NCBI RefSeq assembly: GCF_000758605.1
Contig: NZ_CP009282.1
Location: 6,200,001-6,264,000 of the forward strand
Reading direction: 5' to 3'
Source: Paenibacillus sp. FSL R5-0912
GTDB taxonomy: Bacteria > Bacillota > Bacilli > Paenibacillales > Paenibacillaceae
Length of the DNA: 64,000 nt
Part shown: in pieces, positions 43,960 to 52,810 of the stretch
How positions within the stretch are numbered: position 1 is the first letter of the stretch
Layout of the letters: the number at the start of each line of letters is the position of its first letter
The notes under the pieces: model-generated
Database searches by the model: none
The model's input: the letters and a program-made list of their open reading frames with translations, nothing else
Told to the model about the DNA's origin: nothing
Program-made: the position numbers and the translations under genes

Positions 43960-44589
43960 TTATAAAGTAACTCCTTTGGTGTTAGATGCTACTTCCTGTT
44001 CACTTGTACCTTCTCTTATACCCTCAGACTTTAGGACACTTGTTAAGGTTCTCAAGAAAACCTTGAGATCAAATATGAAGGTAATACTTGTAGCATACTC
44101 CCCATCAAGCTTAGCCTTCACTTCAATAGGCAGCTCATCTCTGCCATTAATCTGCGCCCACCCTGTAAGTCCAGGCTTGATATCATTCGCCCCATATTTA
44201 TCACGCTCAGCAATCAGATCGTATTGATTCCACAACGCCGGACGAGGGCCTACTATACTCATGTCTCCCTTAAGAATATTAATAATCTGAGGAAGCTCAT
44301 CCAAGCTTGTCTTCCTAAGGAATTTGCCCACTTTCGTAATGAAGAAGTCAGGGTCTTGAAGCAGATGTGTAGGCATATCACTTGGTGTATCTATACGCAT
44401 CGTTCTGAACTTGAGGATATAGAACTCTTCCTTATTCCTGCCTAAGCGCTTTTGACGGAAAAGAATAGGACCTTTAGAAGTAGACTTGATCACAATCGCA
44501 ATAATCAAGAAAAAAGGCCATAACAGGAGCATTCCAATTAGAGCCAATACGAAATCTAAAGTTTGTTTAATCATAATATACGGTTTCAT
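43960..44589 (-). CDS. Initiating undecaprenyl-phosphate sugar-1-phosphate transferase
   Basis: 209-residue monotopic phosphoglycosyltransferase. One N-terminal membrane helix (DFVLALIGMLLLWPFFLIIA), then GPILFRQKRLGRN, FYILKFRTM, the Asp-Glu catalytic pair in KTSLDELPQIINILKGDMS, VGPRPAL and PGLTGWAQINGRD. It is a small form (PglC/WcaJ C-terminal core) without the large N-terminal domain. It starts the repeat unit by loading the first sugar phosphate on undecaprenyl phosphate. A long perfect hairpin lies just upstream. Confidence 0.93.
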   Translation of the reverse strand: MKPYIMIKQTLDFVLALIGMLLLWPFFLIIAIVIKSTSKGPILFRQKRLGRNKEEFYILKFRTMRIDTPSDMPTHLLQDPDFFITKVGKFLRKTSLDELPQIINILKGDMSIVGPRPALWNQYDLIAERDKYGANDIKPGLTGWAQINGRDELPIEVKAKLDGEYATSITFIFDLKVFLRTLTSVLKSEGIREGTSEQEVASNTKGVTL

Positions 44590-44616
44590 ACACTCACCAT
44601 GTCCTTAGGATACTTT

Positions 44617-44664
44617 GGTTCACAGCTATCATTTGCATGAACTGTACAACTATAGCTGTGAACC
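44617..44664. promoter_or_regulatory. 13-bp perfect inverted repeat in the leader of the sugar transferase gene
   Basis: Arms GGTTCACAGCTAT and ATAGCTGTGAACC enclose a 22-base loop, in the 107-bp gap between the stalk-protein gene and the sugar transferase gene. No T-run follows on either strand. It may be a processing, stabilising or antitermination element that sets the level of the biosynthetic genes relative to the regulatory ones. Confidence 0.6.
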
Positions 44665-44696
44665 ATGTTTCTAATATTGATGATTCCCTGAAGTTG

Positions 44697-45725
44697 TTAA
44701 TTTGCCATAGCTTCAGCTGCTGCTTCACCAGCTTTAAGAGTTGCTTCAAAAGCGTCCTTATACTGCTGAATAATATCTGTACTATATCCATTATTGTTTA
44801 GTTTCTGTTCAGCATCAGCGATTATATTATTAAATGAAGCTGTAAATGAAGCTAGTTGCTGTTTACCTTTAGCTTTGATACTTTGTTTGGCTGCATCATC
44901 GGTAGCACTCAAATATTCAAAGGCAATGCCCATCAATGTGGATTGACTTTGAGACTGTAGTGCGTTCAGCTTAGCTTCTGTTTCACTGGTAATAGACTCA
45001 TAGGATACCTTACCCGTACCTGTTCCCGCCGATCCTGAACCCGTTCCACCCGCTCCAGTTGCATCAGTATTTGTCGGTGTAGCACTAGCAGATGGATTCG
45101 ATCCATTACTGTTTGAATTCCCGTTAGTAACTTTCTCTTCATAGTCTTTAGTATTAGCAGCTATTGTCTTAGTTTTCTGATTCCAGCTAATGGAATTCCC
45201 TACAGATTCCGATAAAAATCTTAAGGGTACATACAATGATCCGTTTAGAATATAACTGGATTGTCCCTTAGTCAAAGCCTTAGTGCCACCATTAAATACA
45301 TAACTTGCATTTACATTAGTTAAGCTAAGATTCTTTGCTGTAAAAGCAGCATCATTACTGGCATTCATCAAGTATTCCTTAATGATTACCAATTCCGAAC
45401 TGCTAGGATCTGCCACAGTTACCTTAAGATTCTTGGCATCCCAGCTTACACTCTTCTGCAGTGCATATGACATGAACCGTAGAGGAACATAGGTAGTGTT
45501 ATTGTACATAAACACATACTGTCCTGCTGGGGGCTGCAGAGCCACACCATCAAAGAGCATTGTCACATCTACATTCTGTACTTTGATAGAATTCGAAGCC
45601 TTTGCAGTCGCTATAGAAGTAGCAGCTGAAGCCGATATAGGCGCCGATGCTGTTAATGGTGCTGATCCTATTAACGCTACTGTCAGTAGAGCTGCTGCGG
45701 GAATTTTCACCTTAAACAAGATCAT
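44697..45725 (-). CDS. Secreted copper-amine-oxidase-N-domain (stalk) protein
   Basis: 342 residues with a signal peptide (cleavage near SAPISASAA). Two copper amine oxidase N-terminal-like units follow: MLFDGVALQPPAGQYVFMYN with TTYVPLRFMSYAL, and SYILNGSLYVPLRFLSESVG with SISWNQKTKTI. This is a structural fold without catalytic residues and is common in surface proteins of Paenibacillus. A Gly/Ser/Thr-rich linker and a helical C-terminal region (about 235-342) end the protein. Its ATG overlaps the stop of the gene upstream (ATGA). Presumably it works at the wall with the polysaccharide system; precise function unknown. Confidence 0.75.
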   Translation of the reverse strand: MILFKVKIPAAALLTVALIGSAPLTASAPISASAATSIATAKASNSIKVQNVDVTMLFDGVALQPPAGQYVFMYNNTTYVPLRFMSYALQKSVSWDAKNLKVTVADPSSSELVIIKEYLMNASNDAAFTAKNLSLTNVNASYVFNGGTKALTKGQSSYILNGSLYVPLRFLSESVGNSISWNQKTKTIAANTKDYEEKVTNGNSNSNGSNPSASATPTNTDATGAGGTGSGSAGTGTGKVSYESITSETEAKLNALQSQSQSTLMGIAFEYLSATDDAAKQSIKAKGKQQLASFTASFNNIIADAEQKLNNNGYSTDIIQQYKDAFEATLKAGEAAAEAMAN

Positions 45726-46399
45726 TCACTTCCTTTTTCTTGTGCTTTGAGCTGTTCTTCTTCAGCAAGTATTTGATCACGTGTCTTGCCTTGACTGACA
45801 CCGTATTTCTTGGCTACTTGTGAGAGTTCGTTATATTGTTCCTCTGAGACTTTCCCAAGAATAATACTGCGGGCTTCCCGCTTTTCATCTATGGTTAGGC
45901 CACCCTTAGCCAACTCTTGAAGTCTCTTGATATCAGATACGCTTAGTTGTCCAGCCACAATAGCCGCAACATTCGCCTTATCCTTCACCGTTACACTATC
46001 TTGAATTTCTTTAGCTTTATCCTTAGAAACTTGTGCGGTATATCCATCCTTAGAATCCGTATTCTTATCTGCCACTGGGGCTGGAGTAGTTGCTGGCTTA
46101 GTGGTACTGACAGCCGTTTGTTCTCCGGCAGCAGTAGGAGCTGGTGTGCTGTCTGGTGAACTTGTTGATGCTTGATCAACTGAAGCTGCCGGTTCCGCAG
46201 TCGGATCACTCTCCGCCACCACAGGCTCAACAACCTGTCCCTGCGGCACACTGGCTGTATCATCCGCTTCCACATCAAACCCATCAGACATAGAGTTCAT
46301 CAGCTTATCGACAGCATAATTGGCAGCGAATAATCCGCCAACGCCCAACACCACGATGACCGACAGCGTCCAGATCAATACTTTCTTCCATCTTTTCAC
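45722..46399 (-). CDS. Membrane-anchored hypothetical protein
   Basis: 225 residues. One N-terminal membrane helix (VLIWTLSVIVVLGVGGLFAA), then a long low-complexity external segment rich in Ser, Thr, Pro and Ala (about 45-115), then a helical C-terminal region (KAKEIQDSVTVKDKANVAAI; SVSDIKRLQELAKGGLTIDE). No known domain recognised. GTG start with GGAGGT. It is translationally coupled to the stalk protein by a 4-base overlap, which suggests that the two act together outside the membrane. Confidence 0.75.
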   Translation of the reverse strand: MKRWKKVLIWTLSVIVVLGVGGLFAANYAVDKLMNSMSDGFDVEADDTASVPQGQVVEPVVAESDPTAEPAASVDQASTSSPDSTPAPTAAGEQTAVSTTKPATTPAPVADKNTDSKDGYTAQVSKDKAKEIQDSVTVKDKANVAAIVAGQLSVSDIKRLQELAKGGLTIDEKREARSIILGKVSEEQYNELSQVAKKYGVSQGKTRDQILAEEEQLKAQEKGSE

Positions 46400-46422
46400 T
46401 TCAGGTACCTCCGTATCTCTAA

Positions 46423-48255
46423 TTAGCTAATCGCCGCCTGAATCACCGGCTGCATCGGCACGATCTGATTAATCACTTCACGAATGGCTTCTCCGTCTTC
46501 AGCGATAACACGTTCTAAGCGTTTGAACTCTAGCTCCATTTGACTCTGGCTTATCACATTAGGTCTGCCAATGAAGATCCGGTCATGCTGAGTGGAACTC
46601 AGGTTCTCTTCATCTGTCAGCAGCTCTTCATATAGCTTCTCGCCTTCACGAATGCCCGAGAAGGTGATATCGATATCCTTATACGGTTCATAGCCAGACA
46701 GTGTAATCAAGTCCTCGGCAAGCGTCAGGATCTTGACCGGTGCCCCCATGTCGAGTACGAATACTTCTCCACCGTTCGCGAAGGAACCGGATTGAATCAC
46801 CAGTTGAACCGCCTCGGGAATGGTCATGAAGTACCGGACCATCTCAGGATGCGTTACCGTGACCGGTCCACCGGCAGCAATCTGTTGCTTGAAGGCCGGT
46901 ATTACACTTCCACGGCTGCCTAGCACATTACCGAAACGCACTGCCGAGAACTTGGTTGGACTATTTACGTTAAGACTCTGAACATACATCTCAGCGATTC
47001 GCTTCGTTGCACCCATGACACTGGTAGGATTAACCGCCTTGTCCGATGAGATCAGCACGAAACGTTCTGCACCGTATTTGTCAGCACAATCAGCTACATT
47101 ACGTGTGCCGAAAACGTTGTTCTTAATCGCCTCCGAAGGATTGCGCTCCATCAGAGGAACGTGCTTATGTGCTGCCGCATGAAAGACAACCTGCGGCTTG
47201 TGGCTCTGGAATATATCCATCAGCCTTGCACGGTCTTGAACGTCGGCAATGATTGTAACGATATTCAGATAAGGGAAGCTCTTACGCAGCTCCATCTCTA
47301 TGGTATAGATACTGTTCTCCCCATGCCCCAGGATCAACAGCTTGTCCGGTGCAAACGGAGAGATCTGGCGGCATAGCTCTGATCCGATAGAACCGCCTGC
47401 TCCCGTAATAAGTACGGTCTTGTTATGGACATAACCCAGAATACTATTCATATCTGCTACGATAGGCTCACGGCCCAGCAGATCTTCAACACTGACATCC
47501 CGCAGCTTCTTAACAGAGATCTTACCTGCGATCAGATCATTGAGTGCAGGTATAATCTTCAGCTTCGCGCCTGTAGCCTTAGCCAGATTAATGATCTCGG
47601 ATATTTCTGTTCTGGAGACGGAAGGCATCGCAATGATAATCTCATGAATCTCCCGTTCCTTCACAATTCTCGGAATATCATAACGGTTGCCAAGCACAGG
47701 AATTCCCAATATAGACAGATGATATTTATCTGGACTATCATCTATGAATCCCACTAGCCGTGTATGAGCGAAAGAAGCCCCCCTCATTTCTCTGGCAATC
47801 AATATGCCGCAATCTCCAGCTCCCACAATAAGTGTGTGAGTCTCCGTATCCTTATTGTTGATCCGGTCATTACGGAACACTCTCCAGAAGAAGCGTGTGC
47901 CCCCTACCAGTAGCAGAATCGTCTCCATCGACCGGACTTCTATACTGAGCGGCACGCGCTGCGGCAGGATAACAAAAGCTACTGCGTATGAGAGTATGGC
48001 TCCTACTACAATAGCCTTAAGAACAGATATAATCTCGCCTATGCTGGCATACTGCCACATTCTGCGGTATAACCCGAAATAGACCAGGCTTCCTCCAATA
48101 GCGACCGTTGAGATCAGCCCGTACACCACCATCTGCATAACATATTCCTGAGGAATATGGTTATAGAAACGGAACAGGTAGGAAGTCACGATACTGAACC
48201 AAATAATCGCAATATCGATCAGAAACAGTACCAACACTCTGGTTTTCGCTGTCAT
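46423..48255 (-). CDS. Membrane nucleotide-sugar 4,6-dehydratase (PglF/WbpM/CapD type)
   Basis: About 610 residues. Four N-terminal membrane helices, a first Rossmann-like domain (LIVGAGDCGILIAREM), then the SDR domain with VLITGAGGSIGSELCRQISP, SSDKAVNPTSVMGATKR and RFGNVLGSRGSVIP. The usual YxxxK is MxxxK (MGATK), the signature of the UDP-GlcNAc 4,6-dehydratases of the PglF/WbpM group. It makes UDP-4-keto-6-deoxy-HexNAc, the precursor for QuiNAc, FucNAc or bacillosamine. ATG at 48255 is preferred because GGAGG is close upstream. No aminotransferase or acetyltransferase follows, so bacillosamine is less likely. Confidence 0.92.
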   Translation of the reverse strand: MTAKTRVLVLFLIDIAIIWFSIVTSYLFRFYNHIPQEYVMQMVVYGLISTVAIGGSLVYFGLYRRMWQYASIGEIISVLKAIVVGAILSYAVAFVILPQRVPLSIEVRSMETILLLVGGTRFFWRVFRNDRINNKDTETHTLIVGAGDCGILIAREMRGASFAHTRLVGFIDDSPDKYHLSILGIPVLGNRYDIPRIVKEREIHEIIIAMPSVSRTEISEIINLAKATGAKLKIIPALNDLIAGKISVKKLRDVSVEDLLGREPIVADMNSILGYVHNKTVLITGAGGSIGSELCRQISPFAPDKLLILGHGENSIYTIEMELRKSFPYLNIVTIIADVQDRARLMDIFQSHKPQVVFHAAAHKHVPLMERNPSEAIKNNVFGTRNVADCADKYGAERFVLISSDKAVNPTSVMGATKRIAEMYVQSLNVNSPTKFSAVRFGNVLGSRGSVIPAFKQQIAAGGPVTVTHPEMVRYFMTIPEAVQLVIQSGSFANGGEVFVLDMGAPVKILTLAEDLITLSGYEPYKDIDITFSGIREGEKLYEELLTDEENLSSTQHDRIFIGRPNVISQSQMELEFKRLERVIAEDGEAIREVINQIVPMQPVIQAAIS

Positions 48256-48298
48256 TTTTAGTGCCTCCAAAAATAACAATTTTCTTCAATAAGGAAAC

Positions 48299-48985
48299 TT
48301 AATTGCCATAATAGTAATAATAATAGCCTTCGCTGGCTTTACGCTTCACATTGTTCAGCACTACGCCCAGCATTCTTGCTCCAACTCGGTCCAGACCTGC
48401 CTTTGCCTTAACGGCAATATCCCTCTTCACCTTGCCATAACTCACGACCATAATGACACCATCGCTCTTGGAGGCCACAATCTGCGCATCTGTAACTGCC
48501 AACAGTGGCGGTGTATCGATTAGAATAACATCATACAGCTGGCGCAGCTCTTGCAGGACCGCACTCATACGGTTGGAAGCCATCATCTCTGCCGGATTTG
48601 GCGGAATCGGCCCGGATGTCATCAGCGCAAGGTTATTCACACCGGATTCTTGAATGACTTCAGACAAATCCGCCTGCTGGGATAATAATGAAGACAAGCC
48701 ATAACGGTTACTAAGAGAAAAGGTCTTGTGTGCGGTAGGCTTACGCAAGTCACCGTCGATGAGCAGCACCTTCTTATCCGCTTGAGCATACGCAGCGGCA
48801 AGGTTAGCTGTCACTGTAGACTTCCCTTCCTCCGGCCCGGAAGAAGTGACCATAATAATCTGAATCCGTTCATCTACCGAAGAGAAATCAATATTCGTGC
48901 GCAGTGCCCGGAAAGCTTCAGATACAGGTGAGCGCGGGTTCGTCACGGTAATCAGATGGCGTTGTTTATTTGGCTGCTGTGACAT
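48299..48985 (-). CDS. CpsD/YwqD-type tyrosine kinase
   Basis: About 228 residues. Walker A is SSGPEEGKSTVTANLAAA, Walker A' is KVLLIDGDLRKPTAHKTF and Walker B is DVILIDTPPLLAVTDA. The C-terminus ends in a cluster of five consecutive tyrosines (GYYYYYYGN-like), the autophosphorylation site in this family. ATG at 48985 starts MSQQPNKQRHLIT and lies 20 bp inside the Wzz-type gene, giving coupling with its activator; a longer frame exists but lacks a ribosome site. It regulates polysaccharide polymerisation with the CpsB phosphatase upstream. Confidence 0.93.
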   Translation of the reverse strand: MSQQPNKQRHLITVTNPRSPVSEAFRALRTNIDFSSVDERIQIIMVTSSGPEEGKSTVTANLAAAYAQADKKVLLIDGDLRKPTAHKTFSLSNRYGLSSLLSQQADLSEVIQESGVNNLALMTSGPIPPNPAEMMASNRMSAVLQELRQLYDVILIDTPPLLAVTDAQIVASKSDGVIMVVSYGKVKRDIAVKAKAGLDRVGARMLGVVLNNVKRKASEGYYYYYYGN

Positions 48986-49742
48986 GTTCGAGTTCCCCCG
49001 CCTTTCTGGTCTGCGTCTGTACTTGCTGTTCCGTAGTCTTCGTTTCTTCTTGTCCAAGCCGCGTAATCATGGCGATCGTTGGCAGTCCAAGGTATTTCTT
49101 AATGTCATCTTCTGTCTTCAGCGTATCATCTAAGTATTCCAGCAAGAAGGCAATTCCCAGACCGATCATCAAGGATACAATGAAGGCAATCGCGAGGTTC
49201 ATCACCACATTCGGTTCTACCGGTCCTGGAGCAACCGGGGGATTAAGCTTAGCTTCATTGAGGATGGACACATTCTGCACATTGAACAGGCTCGGAATCT
49301 CCTGCTTGAACACAAGTGATATAGCATTCACGATTTCCGCGGCTCTCTGGTATGAATTATCTCGAACGACAAGTGTCATCACCTGCGTATTGTTTACAGA
49401 GCTAACATTAACCTTCTTCAGCATTTCCTCCGCTGTAATAGCGAATTGCGGGTAGTCCTTGGCCACAACATCGAGGATTGCCGGTGTCTTAATAATTTCC
49501 TTGTACGTATTAATCAGCTGAATATTCGTATTAATCTGGTTCAGATCCAGCTGCCCTACTGTAGATTGGGTAGGTGTCTGATTAACGATAATCTTCGTTG
49601 AAGCCTCATACACCGGATTCTTGATGTATAAGCTGTAGACCCCGGCAAGTACACATGCCACGATAACAATACTAACAATCATCCACAGTCTCTTCCTGAC
49701 AATCTGGAAATAATCGCGCAGATCCAATTCTTGTGCTGACAA
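48966..49742 (-). CDS. Wzz/YveK-type chain-length and kinase-activator protein
   Basis: 258 residues with two membrane helices (LWMIVSIVIVACVLAGVYSL near the N-terminus and VVMNLAIAFIVSLMIGLGIA near 180-200), flanking an external domain (VYEASTKIIVNQTPTQ). The proline-rich stretch LNPPVAPGPVEPN precedes the second helix as in the family, and the cytoplasmic tail would activate the CpsD kinase. TTG start with GGAGGG. Overlaps the kinase gene. First gene after the terminator of the SLH protein gene, so a promoter is expected between 49743 and 49785. Confidence 0.92.
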   Translation of the reverse strand: MSAQELDLRDYFQIVRKRLWMIVSIVIVACVLAGVYSLYIKNPVYEASTKIIVNQTPTQSTVGQLDLNQINTNIQLINTYKEIIKTPAILDVVAKDYPQFAITAEEMLKKVNVSSVNNTQVMTLVVRDNSYQRAAEIVNAISLVFKQEIPSLFNVQNVSILNEAKLNPPVAPGPVEPNVVMNLAIAFIVSLMIGLGIAFLLEYLDDTLKTEDDIKKYLGLPTIAMITRLGQEETKTTEQQVQTQTRKAGELEHVTAAK

Positions 49743-49784
49743 GTGAATTTCCCTCCAAGCTGTTTCTGTAATATACCTTCACTT

Positions 49785-49820
49785 AAAAAAGCGCCCCCTC
49801 TCTAATAGACGAGAGGAGGC
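49785..49820 (-). terminator. Terminator after the SLH protein gene
   Basis: Minus strand: GCCTCCTCTC pairs with GAGAGGGGGC (one mismatch), followed by TTTTTT. It separates the SLH gene from the Wzz-kinase operon. Confidence 0.8.
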
Positions 49821-49840
49821 TCTCCACACTTACTATTTAC

Positions 49841-51841
49841 TTACTTGAAGTTGATTGTACGGTAGATAATAACTGCTGCTTCTGCACGAGTAGCAGTGTT
49901 GTTAGGGCTAAACTTGCCTGCGTTGCCGATAACCAGGTTATTGCTGGCGGCGAAGGCCACTCCGTCTCTTAGCGATGCGCTGATCTTAGCGGCATCGGAG
50001 AATTTGCTAAGTGCACTTGCACTTGTAGTTGCCTTAGGGTTAATGGACTTGATCGCACGGGAGATCATAGTCGCCATTTCTGCACGGGTAATGGTTGCGT
50101 TAGGATCGAACTTAGCCGCGCTGCGTCCGGTAATGATCCCCTTCTCAGCAGCTACAGCTACGTATGGAGCGTACCAGGAAGTGGAGCTCACATCGCCGAA
50201 GCTCTGCTTAGCGGAGTTGTTCTCCAGGTTCAGTGCACGAATCAGCATCTTGGCGAATTCAGCACGGGTCACATTGCTCTTCGGAGCAAAGTTGCCGTTA
50301 CCGACACCTTCGATTGCGCCCTTGGCAGCTACAACGGCAATTTGTCTTCCTGCCCAAGCCTGTACACTTGCAATGTCTTTGAAGCTTACTTTGTTCTCTA
50401 CTACTGCGTAGGAAGAGAAAGTGTCACGTGGTTCTACGATATAGTCACCGTCTACAACACCGCCCTGGAACTGCAACGCGCCGTATACAACCTTAGCCAC
50501 GGAGAGCAATTCTTTGTCAAGGCCAGTTGCATTCTTCAGTGGCAGCTTAATAGTGATTGGCTGCTGGAAGGTTGTTGTTGCCACGCCGCCTACCGTCAGA
50601 TCAAATTCATATACGCTGGATGCCAGCTTCAGGCTGGAAATCGAAGTCACTGTAGAATCAGCAATTGTGGATGCTGTAAGTGTAATAGCTTCACTGAATT
50701 GACCTACTGGAATCGTTACGGTCAAGCCGTTGAAAGTAATTGCGATGTTAGCAATACCTTTAGCCTTGGCAGCTTCGATGATTGCTTTGGACAATGGCAC
50801 TTCAACAGTTGCAGCATTCACTGTACCCAGGTTCAGGGTGAGTGTAAGACCTGTCTTACCGGCATTCGCAGCAACCAGGGCATCAAATGCCTTCAGTACG
50901 TCAGCATCAACCAGCTTCAAGGTAGCTTTATCTCCAACAATAGTTACCAGCTTGGATACATCATACAGGCCTGGTGTAGCTGTAGGGTTGGTAACCGGAG
51001 TTGTTACTACAGTTCCACCGCCACCACTCCCGCCGCTTCCACCATCACTGCCACTGAAGCCGTAAGCTTTGATATAAGCAGTAGCAAGGGCTTTCACTGC
51101 AGGCTTCGCTGTTGGAAGCATTGTATTCAGGTTCTTCAAGCTGAGCTTCACATCAGCAGGAGTAATATCAAGATTGTATACTACCTGGCTAACTGTAAGG
51201 GCCCCCGCACCTGTTCTGTGGTTAAGCACCGTTGTAATTGCATCGTCGAGCAAAGCATCCTGGCTTGTGGAATTAGCGATAATATCCAGCAATTGAGCAC
51301 TTGTCTTGCTGCTGACCAATTTGCGGAGCTCTGCTTCCACACCATTGTCACCCAGCAGGAATTCAATCAGATCGTCAAATGTAAGCTCAGCCACGCCAGC
51401 TTTGGCTGCGATTCTGTTGAGCAGGTCCACATTGTCCACATCATAACGGATAGCCTTGATCTCCGCAAAATCGTTAGCATATACATCATAAACTACACTG
51501 GATACGCTCTTAAATGCTTTATGGGCAGTTGCAACATCATTAACATCCAATTCAAGCTTGTCCAGTACTGGCTTAAAGATAGCTTTGAAAGTCGAAAGGT
51601 CAATGTTGCCTGCTTCTAATTCATAAGCCAGAAGCTTTTGCTTGTCTGCTGGAGTAAGCTGAGCATAAATCTTCTCAACTTTTGTCTTCGCATCTGCGTG
51701 GGTAACCGCTGCCGCAGAAGCCGTACCTACGATCCCAAGATGCTGGGCCAGGCCTTTACTGCTGAACGGGAATCCGGCAACGGATGCCGCCGCCATACTT
51801 ACTGCTAGTGTTGATACTGCCAATTTTTTCTTCAAACTCAC
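49841..51841 (-). CDS. SLH-domain surface protein
   Basis: 666 residues. Signal peptide at the start (MSLKKKLAVSTLAVSMAAAS), helical N-terminal region (about 45-260; VEKIYAQLTPADKQKLLAYE), a Gly/Ser linker (GGSGGSGGGG-like), a beta domain (about 285-470) and three C-terminal SLH repeats (FKDIASVQAW, FGDVSSTSWY, FSDAAKISAS). GTG start with GAGGTGG. A TATAAT box lies at 51877-51882 on the minus strand with a poor -35. It sits between the CpsB phosphatase and the Wzz gene and has its own terminator, so it is likely a separate transcript inside the cluster. Anchors to wall polymer; may shape or retain the polysaccharide. Confidence 0.88.
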   Translation of the reverse strand: MSLKKKLAVSTLAVSMAAASVAGFPFSSKGLAQHLGIVGTASAAAVTHADAKTKVEKIYAQLTPADKQKLLAYELEAGNIDLSTFKAIFKPVLDKLELDVNDVATAHKAFKSVSSVVYDVYANDFAEIKAIRYDVDNVDLLNRIAAKAGVAELTFDDLIEFLLGDNGVEAELRKLVSSKTSAQLLDIIANSTSQDALLDDAITTVLNHRTGAGALTVSQVVYNLDITPADVKLSLKNLNTMLPTAKPAVKALATAYIKAYGFSGSDGGSGGSGGGGTVVTTPVTNPTATPGLYDVSKLVTIVGDKATLKLVDADVLKAFDALVAANAGKTGLTLTLNLGTVNAATVEVPLSKAIIEAAKAKGIANIAITFNGLTVTIPVGQFSEAITLTASTIADSTVTSISSLKLASSVYEFDLTVGGVATTTFQQPITIKLPLKNATGLDKELLSVAKVVYGALQFQGGVVDGDYIVEPRDTFSSYAVVENKVSFKDIASVQAWAGRQIAVVAAKGAIEGVGNGNFAPKSNVTRAEFAKMLIRALNLENNSAKQSFGDVSSTSWYAPYVAVAAEKGIITGRSAAKFDPNATITRAEMATMISRAIKSINPKATTSASALSKFSDAAKISASLRDGVAFAASNNLVIGNAGKFSPNNTATRAEAAVIIYRTINFK

Positions 51842-51927
51842 TTGTCATCCACCTCATTGTATGTATTTTTATAAATATTATAGCTTTAATCCAGTAATAC
51901 CCATTCTACCATTAAAAACTAGGGAGG

Positions 51928-52710
51928 TCATCCCTTACGAGAGAAAAATCCGAACAATCTATGAAGTTTGCTCCCGGATTGAACAGGATTAACTCGAATA
52001 ATCTCCTCATTGGCAACAATTCTACGCGAATTGTGTAGAAAAAAGTCGAATGTCTCGTTTCCCAAATGTCTCTTCACGACTTCGTAAGCCTCGCTTAAAC
52101 CGAACGGACGATTACTAGAATCATGCGCATCTGAAGCAATCACATGTATAGTCCCCCGCCGGCACAAGTCTAGTGACAGCTTCTGCAGCTTACTTCCGAA
52201 CGTTCCGGCAAGACTCTGCGCCGTCAGCTGTCCGAGTGCCCCCAATTCGGTTAGCCGCTCCAGCTTGGACGGATTCTCGGCGACCTCGGCATTCCGCTCC
52301 GGATGGGCAATCACCGGTACATAACCTTGGATAATCAGCTCATGGCAGGTCTCTTCCATATTACGCGGCACCCGCGAAGAGGGCATCTCCAGCAGAATGT
52401 ATCTGGAACCGGCAAGCGTCAGCAGTTGTCCCTTCTCGAGATCATCCAGCAGATCCCCGTAGATACGAATCTCCTGTCCGGGCAGTACCTGAAGCGGATT
52501 GCCAGCCTCCTGGAGCTTCATGTTCAGCAGCCGCACGGCTGCTTCAATATCTGGAGCCGGATTCATATAGACTCCGTTCGCATGATGCGGCGTAGCAACT
52601 ACAGTTGTAATACCATCGTTATGGGCGTCTTGCGCCATGGCGAGAGCGGCGTCAACATCAGCGGCTCCGTCATCTATGAAGGGTAGAATGTGGCTATGGA
52701 TATCTATCAT
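51928..52710 (-). CDS. CpsB/YwqE-type tyrosine phosphatase, PHP fold
   Basis: About 260 residues. Metal ligands of the PHP fold: MIDIHSHILPFIDDGA at the start, VVATPHHANG, EIRIYGDL, PVIAHPERN and HVIASDAHDSSNRPFG. It removes phosphate from the C-terminal tyrosines of the CpsD kinase and so tunes polysaccharide length or output. ATG at 52710 begins directly at the conserved motif; a longer open frame of 22 codons has no family support. It is the first gene of the polysaccharide cluster. Confidence 0.93.
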   Translation of the reverse strand: MIDIHSHILPFIDDGAADVDAALAMAQDAHNDGITTVVATPHHANGVYMNPAPDIEAAVRLLNMKLQEAGNPLQVLPGQEIRIYGDLLDDLEKGQLLTLAGSRYILLEMPSSRVPRNMEETCHELIIQGYVPVIAHPERNAEVAENPSKLERLTELGALGQLTAQSLAGTFGSKLQKLSLDLCRRGTIHVIASDAHDSSNRPFGLSEAYEVVKRHLGNETFDFFLHNSRRIVANEEIIRVNPVQSGSKLHRLFGFFSRKG

Positions 52711-52810
52711 ACGTAGTTTATCGGTCCTTTCGTAAAAGATATGTATAGTTTTCGCAAAAAAATACAACCATTTCACTAGGAAATGATTGCTAATTTAATA
52801 CTAGTTATCA

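Noticed and set aside
44617-44664. Hairpin considered as an intrinsic terminator
   Set aside because: No T-run on the transcribed strand and the operon clearly continues; kept as a regulatory hairpin instead.
50342-51619. 425-codon plus-strand frame opposite the SLH gene
   Set aside because: Cys-rich nonsense translation of the antisense strand.
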